Shown in pieces: positions 41,256 to 47,415 of a stretch of DNA of 47,415 nucleotides. The notes under the pieces are model-generated. The model worked only from the letters and a program-made list of their open reading frames with translations. It was not told where the DNA came from and searched no databases. Source of the stretch: JAGLTN01 sp023135255 (GTDB lineage: Bacteria > Planctomycetota > Phycisphaerae > Sedimentisphaerales > Anaerobacaceae). The stretch spans positions 1 to 47,415 of the forward strand of contig DAOWCP010000005.1 of assembly GCA_030639495.1 (NCBI GenBank). Direction: 5' to 3'. The stretch's first letter is position 1; each line of letters starts with the position of its first letter. Both the position numbers and the translations under genes were made by a program.

Positions 41256-42884
41256 TCAGTTATCCGTTTTAAATTTTTTCAAAGTATAATCTATCCTTGC
41301 CAGAGTGTTTTCTTTACCGAGCATCTGAACCGAATCAAATATAGGCGGGCTTACCGTGTTGCCGCAAATCGCAACCCTTAAAGGCTGAGCTACCTTACCA
41401 AGGCCCACCTGCTTTTCCTGGGCCAGGCCTCGAAGCATATTTTCGATTCCTTCCTCGGTAAATTCTGCCATCTCACTGAGCTTTTCACCGACTGTTTTCA
41501 ATATCTCCAGCCCGTCAGCTTTCATCAGAACCTTTTTCACTGCCTTTTTATCGTATTCTATTTCGTCATTTTCAAAGAACAAGAACCTGCTCTTTTTCTC
41601 AACATCTTCGAAGCCTCTCGCGCCGGCATTGATTTTTAAAAGTTTAGCTAAAAGCTCATCATTGCCGTCAAGTACCGGAGAATTAACTTCTTTGAGATAT
41701 ATCTTAAAATACCCCAGCAGTTTATCCTCACTGACCATCCGCATGTGTTCAGTATTGAACGAAACAAGTTTTTTTCGGTCGAACAAACTGTTGGATTTTG
41801 CAAGCCTGGTAATATCAAATTTTGCGATAAGTTCATCAACCGTCATAACTTCCTGTTTATCGCCGGTGCTCCAACCCAAAAGCGCCAAAAAATTCACCAT
41901 AGTTTCCGGCAAATAACCGTTCCTGGAAAAATCAACAACATTGATCTCCGGCAGCTTAATCCCCATATACTCTGCAATAGCATCTATAACAGGCATGTCC
42001 GGCACGGTTTTGCCCTTAAGGAATGATTGCATATCTTCAGAGGAAATTTTTACTGTCTGAGCAAGCTTTTCAAGATCGATATCAGCATTGGCCTTGATGG
42101 CGGTTTTCAAAGCCTTAGGCCTTTCACGTTTGGATAATTTACCACCAGTTTCACTCACCGTAACCGACATGTGTGCGTATTGCGGCACTGTGAACCCCAA
42201 TGCCTTCTGCAGACACTGATGCAAAGGAGTATTCATCAAGTGCTCCTGACCCCTGCAAACATGCGTAACACCCATCAACTCATCGTCGATAACTACCGCG
42301 AAATGGTAGGTCGGGAAACCATCAGATTTTTGAATAATAAAATCGCTCAGTTCAGAGGGGTCAAAAGTAACTGTCCCTCTGACAATATCTTCGATTACAA
42401 TAGGTTTGTCCTGCGGCAGAGCAAATCGAACCGTTACAGGCCTGCCTTCATTGCGAGCCTTTTGTGCATCAGCCTCACTGGCTAACGTTTCAGGCCTGCG
42501 ATAAATAAAACCTTTCTTCTGAGCCTCTGCCTGTGCACGTTTTGCTTTCAATTGTTCTGTAGTATCAAAACAATAATACGCTTTTCCATCAGCCAGCAAC
42601 TGATCCAGGTATTTTTTATAAATATCAAGCCTTTGCGACTGCAAATAAGGCCCATTAGGCCCATCAACTCCGGGCCCTTCGTCCCATTCGATACCCAACC
42701 ACTTCAAATCATCAATTACCTGCTGCATCGCAGTAGGCGTATTGCGCTTCATATCCGTGTCTTCTATTCTCAAAATGAACTTGCCGCCCGAATGTTTTGC
42801 CAACAACCAGTTAAATAGTGCTGTCCTGGCTCCGCCGATATGAAGATAACCCGTCGGTGAAGGCGCAAATCTTGTTACTATCAT
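41256..42884 (-). CDS. gltX: Glutamyl-tRNA synthetase with an insertion after KLSKR
   Basis: Charges tRNA-Glu. The 542-residue class I enzyme has the HIGH motif PTGYLHIGGAR at the start, EDTDMKRNTP, HYAVV-like FAVVIDDELMGVTHVCRGQEH, and the KMSKS equivalent GGKLSKR. Normally KLSKR is followed at once by the catalytic-to-anticodon linker; here roughly 60 extra residues (ERPKALKTAIKANADIDLEK to about INVVDFSRN) come before the standard GYLPETMVNFLALLGW. The ATG at 42884 is unambiguous. A separate glnS is divergent on the other side of the spacer, so this enzyme is probably discriminating. Confidence 0.93.
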   Translation of the reverse strand: MIVTRFAPSPTGYLHIGGARTALFNWLLAKHSGGKFILRIEDTDMKRNTPTAMQQVIDDLKWLGIEWDEGPGVDGPNGPYLQSQRLDIYKKYLDQLLADGKAYYCFDTTEQLKAKRAQAEAQKKGFIYRRPETLASEADAQKARNEGRPVTVRFALPQDKPIVIEDIVRGTVTFDPSELSDFIIQKSDGFPTYHFAVVIDDELMGVTHVCRGQEHLMNTPLHQCLQKALGFTVPQYAHMSVTVSETGGKLSKRERPKALKTAIKANADIDLEKLAQTVKISSEDMQSFLKGKTVPDMPVIDAIAEYMGIKLPEINVVDFSRNGYLPETMVNFLALLGWSTGDKQEVMTVDELIAKFDITRLAKSNSLFDRKKLVSFNTEHMRMVSEDKLLGYFKIYLKEVNSPVLDGNDELLAKLLKINAGARGFEDVEKKSRFLFFENDEIEYDKKAVKKVLMKADGLEILKTVGEKLSEMAEFTEEGIENMLRGLAQEKQVGLGKVAQPLRVAICGNTVSPPIFDSVQMLGKENTLARIDYTLKKFKTDN

Positions 42885-43011
42885 TAGTTATAACTCCAGG
42901 TAAATTTCAGTTTATAAACACTTAAACATACCGCTAAACCCACATAATGTCAATACTCAAAAGCCTTTAAACACAAATTGCCAACATCAGCAACTCACCA
43001 GTAAATATAAA

Positions 43012-43039
43012 TTGCTCAATGCCTCAAATTTGATAAAAT
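43012..43039 (+). promoter_or_regulatory. Possible glnS promoter
   Basis: TTGCTC (43012-43017), 16 bp, TAAAAT (43034-43039) preceded by TGA (extended -10). A second A+T-rich candidate (TATAAT at 43062-43067) lies closer to the gene but without a -35. Confidence 0.35.
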
Positions 43040-43083
43040 AACTCGCTGTGAAATTATTTTTTATAATATATCGAGGCTAAACA

Positions 43084-44805
43084 GTGGAAAATAACGAAAA
43101 CAGCAACGAAGAATCGGTTTCTTTGGACTTTGTCCGAACAATAGTAGATGATGACTGTAAGACAGGCAAATGGGATTCCAGGGTAATTACCCGATTTCCA
43201 CCCGAGCCTAACGGCTTCCTGCATATCGGCCACGCTAAAAGCATCTGTCTAAATTTCGGAATCGCATCAGAGTTTAAGGGCCAATGCAATCTCAGATTCG
43301 ACGATACAAACCCCACAAAAGAAGAACAACAATATGTCGATTCGATTATCGAAGACATCAAATGGTTAGGATGGAACTGGGACGACAACCTCTTCTTCGC
43401 CTCCGACTATTTCCAGCAAATGTACGACTACGCGGCCCAGCTCATCAAAAAGGGCAAAGCCTACGTCTGTGACCTTACCGCTGACCAAACAAGAGATTAC
43501 CGCGGCACACTAACCCAGCCCGGCAAAGAAAGCCCATATAGAAACCGCTCCGTTGAGGAGAACCTCGACCTTTTCGAAAAAATGAAAGCAGGTGATTTCC
43601 CCGACGGCTCTAAAACCCTCAAAGCAAAGATCGATATGGCGTCGGCCAATTTCAATATGCGTGACCCCGTCATGTACCGAATAATGAAAGCAACTCACCA
43701 CCGTACAGCCGATGATTGGTGCATATATCCGATGTACGACTGGGCGCATGGCATCGAAGATTCACTCGAAAAAATCACCCATTCCATCTGCACACTCGAA
43801 TTCGAAAACCACCGATCATTGTACGATTGGTTCCTCGATGAATTAGGCATTTACCACCCCCAACAGATTGAATTTGCCCGACTGAATCTGACATATACAG
43901 TAATGAGCAAACGCAAACTGCTAAGACTCGTCCATGACAAATTGGTCAATGGCTGGGACGATCCGCGTATGCCTACTATTTCAGGAATGAGACGCAGAGG
44001 CTTCAGCGCCGAGGCCATCCGAGATTTCTGCAAGGTCATAGGCGTAAACAAGTTCAACAGCACGATCGATTTTGCTCTGCTCGAACATTGCCTGCGAAAG
44101 GACCTCAACAAAACAAGCCCGCGCGTGATGGCCGTCTTGAACCCGGTAAAACTCGTAATAGACAACTATCCCGAGGACCAGATAGATTTGCTCGATGCGA
44201 TCAACAACCCCGAAGATGAATCCGCTGGCACGAGAAAAGTTCCCTTCACAAAAGAGCTCTACATCGAAGCAGACGATTTCATGGAAGAACCAGTCAAAAA
44301 ATTCTTCCGCCTTGCACCGGGCAGAGAAGTTCGCCTCCGCTATGCCTACTTCGTAACCTGCACCGATGTAGTAAAAGACGAATCAGGCAATATAACAGAA
44401 ATTCACTGCACCTACGACCCCGCAACCAAAGGCGGCGACAGCCCTGACGGCAGAAGAGTGAAAGCAACTATGCACTGGGTAAGCGCAACCGAATCTATAA
44501 AAGCAAAAGTCCGCCTGTACGACCACCTGTTTACAAAAGAAAATCCTGACGACGTAGACCAAGGCAAAGAGTTTACCGATTACTTAAACCCCGACTCACT
44601 AAAACAGCTGGACAACTGCTTCGTCGAGCCTTACCTAAAAGACGCAAAACCATACGATAGATTCCAGTTTGAAAGGATAGGCTACTTCTGCGTTGATCCG
44701 GATACGAAAGATAGCAATCTCGTCTTCAACAAAACCGTAGGTCTGCGCGACACCTGGGCAAAAATCCAGAAACAACAAAAAAACAAACCAAAAAACAAAA
44801 AATAG
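43084..44805 (+). CDS. glnS: Glutaminyl-tRNA synthetase
   Basis: Charges tRNA-Gln. 573 residues: TRFPPEPNGFLHIGHAKS (HIGH motif), RFDDTNPTKE, DWCIYPMYDWAHGIEDSLE, TLEFENHRSLYDW, VMSKRKL (KMSKS equivalent), and two anticodon-binding beta-barrels in the C-terminal half. The start is GTG at 43084. Its presence beside gltX indicates direct glutaminylation; GlnS genes in bacteria are generally of eukaryotic origin. A strong terminator follows. Confidence 0.96.
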   Translation: MENNENSNEESVSLDFVRTIVDDDCKTGKWDSRVITRFPPEPNGFLHIGHAKSICLNFGIASEFKGQCNLRFDDTNPTKEEQQYVDSIIEDIKWLGWNWDDNLFFASDYFQQMYDYAAQLIKKGKAYVCDLTADQTRDYRGTLTQPGKESPYRNRSVEENLDLFEKMKAGDFPDGSKTLKAKIDMASANFNMRDPVMYRIMKATHHRTADDWCIYPMYDWAHGIEDSLEKITHSICTLEFENHRSLYDWFLDELGIYHPQQIEFARLNLTYTVMSKRKLLRLVHDKLVNGWDDPRMPTISGMRRRGFSAEAIRDFCKVIGVNKFNSTIDFALLEHCLRKDLNKTSPRVMAVLNPVKLVIDNYPEDQIDLLDAINNPEDESAGTRKVPFTKELYIEADDFMEEPVKKFFRLAPGREVRLRYAYFVTCTDVVKDESGNITEIHCTYDPATKGGDSPDGRRVKATMHWVSATESIKAKVRLYDHLFTKENPDDVDQGKEFTDYLNPDSLKQLDNCFVEPYLKDAKPYDRFQFERIGYFCVDPDTKDSNLVFNKTVGLRDTWAKIQKQQKNKPKNKK

Positions 44806-44824
44806 AAATAAACACAACCCCCCA

Positions 44825-44856
44825 AGCCTCAGAAATTAACCCCTGAGGCTTTTTTT
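44825..44856 (+). terminator. Intrinsic terminator after glnS
   Basis: AGCCTCAG (44825-44832), ten-base loop, CTGAGGCT (44843-44850), then T-run to 44856. It overlaps the stop codon of convergent murG. Confidence 0.85.
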
Positions 44857-45958
44857 ATGACAATATCTTCTCTGCGATTTTCATCGCAGCTTGTTTGCCG
44901 GTTAGTTTTTGTGCGGCTTTTTGCATTTCTTTTAGTTTGTTATCGTTGGCCATTAGCTCCGAAAGCTCCTCCCATAGCCAATCTGCTCGATCAGTTTCAT
45001 CTGCAACATCGTCAACAATAACCGCAGCGCCGGCATCTACCAGCTTAGCGGCATTCAAATATTGGTGCCTGTCCTTATGATACGGATAAGGCATACATAT
45101 AACCGCAGCGCCGGCTGCCTCAAATTCCGCCACACTGACTGCGCCGCTTCTGCCTATTACCAGGTCAGCCTCCCTTAAAAGTCTTCCCATCTCATCAAAA
45201 TAACCCAGCACCCTGTTTTGTATTTTAGCATGTTGATATTCACTCGCCACATTTTCAAAATTTACCAGCCCTGTCAAATGCACAACCTGCCAATCATCAG
45301 CGAACCTGCTCAGCTTTTCCAGATTCGCGCAAACCGCTTTATTAATATTCACCGCTCCGCTCGACGCACCGGTAATAAGCAAAATCTTCTTATCCTTATC
45401 AAGCCCAAGCTCCCCTCTGACGTCGCTATTGTCTTGCCCGTCAAAACAGCTCCTCAAGGGACAACCCACAACCCGGGTTTTAACATCTCTTTTTTTAAAA
45501 AATTCCGCCGTCTCTTCATACTGCAAAAACGCTTCCCCCGCCCATCTCGCCAAAAGCTTATTCGCTTTGCCCGGCACAATGTCAACATTGATAAGCTTTA
45601 AATCAACACCAAGTTTCTTGGCTGCATAGCCCACAGGACCAGCGACAAACCCGCCAACAGCAACAACGACCGCCTCATCCGCTTCTGCAATTTTTCTCCT
45701 GGCGATTCTATAACTGTCATAAAATTTCTTTGCAAACCGAACCGCCCCTATAGGATTAGCACAAAGCCCTATCGCGGGCAATATCGTAAACTCGAAATCA
45801 GTCTTGCCGAGGATACTTGAATCTATCTCACGCTCGCTGCAGAAAAAATGAATCCGCGTATTCGCAGATATCTCCGCGATTTTCTCAGCGACTGCCAAAG
45901 CCGGGTAAATATGTCCTCCTGTTCCTCCGCCGGCAAAAAATACAGACCGAACTGTCAT
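44855..45958 (-). CDS. murG: UDP-GlcNAc:lipid I transferase MurG
   Basis: Adds GlcNAc to lipid I, giving lipid II for peptidoglycan at the inner membrane. 367 residues with the N-terminal glycine-rich loop FAGGGTGGHIYPALAVAE, VVVAVGGFVAGPVGYAA, the linker PGKANKLLARW, ITGASSGAVNINKAV, the C-terminal GYFDEMGRLLREADLVIGRS and PYPYHKDRHQYLNA (EQ-like sugar loop). The ATG at 45958 follows GAGGAG at eight bases, located in the last codons of ftsW, so the two genes are coupled. An in-frame TTG at 45964 is less likely. Confidence 0.96.
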   Translation of the reverse strand: MTVRSVFFAGGGTGGHIYPALAVAEKIAEISANTRIHFFCSEREIDSSILGKTDFEFTILPAIGLCANPIGAVRFAKKFYDSYRIARRKIAEADEAVVVAVGGFVAGPVGYAAKKLGVDLKLINVDIVPGKANKLLARWAGEAFLQYEETAEFFKKRDVKTRVVGCPLRSCFDGQDNSDVRGELGLDKDKKILLITGASSGAVNINKAVCANLEKLSRFADDWQVVHLTGLVNFENVASEYQHAKIQNRVLGYFDEMGRLLREADLVIGRSGAVSVAEFEAAGAAVICMPYPYHKDRHQYLNAAKLVDAGAAVIVDDVADETDRADWLWEELSELMANDNKLKEMQKAAQKLTGKQAAMKIAEKILS

Positions 45959-45960
45959 TT

Positions 45961-47112
45961 TCAAATCTCCTCGTCAAATTCTGCGGGCTTTTTCGCAATA
46001 TTCAAAAGCACCCCAACCGCAGCTGCACTCATCAGCATCGAAGTACCGCCCGAACTGACAAATGGCAGCGGAATCCCTTTCGTCGGCAGCACTACCGTGA
46101 CGACACCAATATTGATCGCTGCCTGAATAGATATCGCCAGCACGATTGCCGCCCCCAGCAGTCTTGCGAATCTGTCCCGCGCCCTGAGCACAACCAACAT
46201 TCCGAGCCATGCAAACAAAATAAAAAGTAAAATAACAGATGCTGCCCACACAAACCCCATCTCTTCGCAGATAATCGCAAAAATAAAATCCGTTGTATCT
46301 TCCGGCAAATGCCCATACTTAGAGATTCCATGACCAAGCCCCTTACCCAACAACCCCCCCGAACCAATAGCGATCAAAGATTGATTTGCCTGATAAGCCG
46401 CTGAATCCGCCCACTTTTCCGGGTCAAGAAATGCCGCAAGCCTTTGCACCCTCGCAGGCGAACTCTTTATCGCAAAAAACACCCCCGCCAAACCAAAAGG
46501 CACCGGCAGCAATATATGCCATATCTTTGCTCCAGCTATTATCAATATCATAAAACAAAGCAGTGAAACAAAAGCCGCAGTCCCGAAGTCCTCAATAATA
46601 ATAAGCCCCGCAACAAAACCTATAAGCATAACAACAGGCAGAAATCTTTTCTTAAATAACCCGATCTCATCTCCGAATTTATCGCAATACGCCGCCACAA
46701 AAAAAATCGTCACCCATTTCGCCAGCTCCGAAGGCTGAAACCTTATCCCCACTCCGGGTATCGCAAGCCACCGCCTGGCATAATTTTTCTCAATTCCGAT
46801 CCCCGGTATCAAAGTAAGCACCAAAAGAGCGATACTTAATATAAGCATATAAACCAAAGGCGACTTAAATATATTCTCACCAAGGCTAAGCCTTCTGTAA
46901 TTGATATTCCCCGCCGCCCAGATAACCAGTATCGATATTGGGAAAAACAGTATCTGCCTGAGCCCCGGAAACGTATAAAAATTCTTCAGATTCAGGTCAA
47001 TATTCAGATTTACCCCCGCGGAAAACACAAAAACCGTCCCCACTGCCATAAGCAATACGACGACCATAAATATATAACCCGCAATCGATTTGTTATTATT
47101 TAACGTAACCAC
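45961..47112 (-). CDS. ftsW: FtsW/RodA-family cell division glycosyltransferase
   Basis: A SEDS-family peptidoglycan polymerase, most likely FtsW given murG directly downstream, as in the dcw cluster. 383 residues with about ten membrane helices; conserved elements are RRWLAIPGVGIRFQPSELAK (SEDS RW...QPSE motif), QSLIAIGSGGLLGKGLGHG, LPEDTTDFIFAIICEEMG, and PTKGIPLPFVSSGGTSML. The start (ATG near 47112) leaves a normal N-terminus. It ends with DEEI and its stop is 2 bp before the murG ATG. Confidence 0.93.
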   Translation of the reverse strand: MVTLNNNKSIAGYIFMVVVLLMAVGTVFVFSAGVNLNIDLNLKNFYTFPGLRQILFFPISILVIWAAGNINYRRLSLGENIFKSPLVYMLILSIALLVLTLIPGIGIEKNYARRWLAIPGVGIRFQPSELAKWVTIFFVAAYCDKFGDEIGLFKKRFLPVVMLIGFVAGLIIIEDFGTAAFVSLLCFMILIIAGAKIWHILLPVPFGLAGVFFAIKSSPARVQRLAAFLDPEKWADSAAYQANQSLIAIGSGGLLGKGLGHGISKYGHLPEDTTDFIFAIICEEMGFVWAASVILLFILFAWLGMLVVLRARDRFARLLGAAIVLAISIQAAINIGVVTVVLPTKGIPLPFVSSGGTSMLMSAAAVGVLLNIAKKPAEFDEEI

Positions 47113-47359
47113 TTGAAACGATTGGCTTTAAGCCAGAAACCATCCTTGCGTTCTAAAATTGATAAATCCGTTTTTACACTATTTTTTCGACTCATTTCAG
47201 CCGACTCCATGAACTTTTTATTATGCGCTAAACCCGCTCGAACTACCCAATAAATATCAGCAAAACAAATAAAAATTTTAACGGGCGTTTCTAACAATTC
47301 ATTTTGATAGTTTTTTTGACGTTTTTGGGTGGATTCGGCAAAATCGATTTTCAAAATTG
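47113..47359. other. Spacer before ftsW with partial repeat-B motif
   Basis: No supported gene. An 84-codon minus-strand frame (47100-47354) crosses it, overlaps ftsW and translates repeat sequence, so it was rejected. A partial copy of the repeat-B core (CAAAATGAATTGTTAGAAAC on the minus strand) lies at 47283-47306. Confidence 0.5.
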
Positions 47360-47415
47360 AAGGGCATCTCTAACAATTCATTTTGGCAGGCAAGCGAATC
47401 TTTTCGTTTCTGGTC
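47360..47415 (-). repeat. Dispersed repeat B, copy 2 (runs off the window)
   Basis: Inverse copy of 33556-33611, reaching the last base of the window, so its full length is not visible. Confidence 0.7.

Noticed and set aside
47100..47354. 84-codon minus-strand frame before ftsW
   Set aside because: It overlaps the ftsW start and part of it (QNELLETP) is simply the translation of the repeat-B core.
1..47415. tRNA, rRNA, CRISPR arrays, prophage or IS transposase genes
   Set aside because: None recognised on reading the spacers: no GTTCRA-type T-loop in a tRNA context, no regularly spaced repeats, no transposase or integrase motifs.

Overview
The window reads as a chromosomal segment of a planctomycete, most likely class Phycisphaerae (Sedimentisphaerales-like). 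The clues are three secreted pseudopilin-like proteins with the same N-terminal signature (RKGFTLVELLVV, then ALLMxILMPALARVR), a PEP-CTERM sorting protein, a beta-helix surface protein, many small lipoproteins, moderate A+T content, and housekeeping genes with unusual family variants. This assignment is inference from protein style; there is no rRNA marker in the window.

Layout. 2-1802: end of a beta-helix/VWA-like surface protein and a PEP-CTERM protein. 1803-2193: hairpin-rich spacer ending in a dispersed 102-bp element. 2193-9587: nrdR, a double ATP-cone protein, convergent miaA, then ispA, dxs, nadK (isoprenoid precursor supply and NADP) and a TPR protein. 9667-13520: a DinG-like helicase, a candidate structured small RNA with its own promoter and terminator, a second copy of the dispersed element and an MltA-type lytic transglycosylase. 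13625-17542: a lipoprotein, a zeta-toxin-like ATPase with a small partner, a DUF488 protein and der; this stretch is built from duplicated intergenic blocks, including a second copy of the der promoter in front of the zeta gene. 17555-21481: cstA, convergent with a lipoprotein-cdaA-cdaR operon (c-di-AMP synthesis). 22059-28647: three pseudopilin genes, queA, a UDP-sugar pyrophosphorylase, a small protein and two more copies of the dispersed element. 28846-33448: aconitase, a LOG-like protein, a secreted protein and hisD, tightly spaced. 33610-42884, minus strand: gltX, pfkB-type kinase, thpR, recA, a fifth element, alaS (interrupted by an in-frame TAA), a Cys-nucleophile hydrolase lipoprotein and a zinc-ribbon membrane protein. 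43084-44805: glnS. 44855-47112, minus strand: ftsW and murG.

The most interesting signals are not protein-coding. (1) A ~102-bp element occurs five times in 47 kb. Its terminal hairpin shows a compensatory base change between copies, and its end forms the translation start region of two essential genes, nrdR and alaS. (2) A ~128-nt RNA candidate with mutually exclusive stems lies downstream of the helicase gene. (3) The zeta-toxin/DUF488 segment looks like a cassette built from duplicated intergenic blocks. (4) alaS is broken exactly between its aminoacylation and editing halves. No tRNA, rRNA or CRISPR array was recognised.
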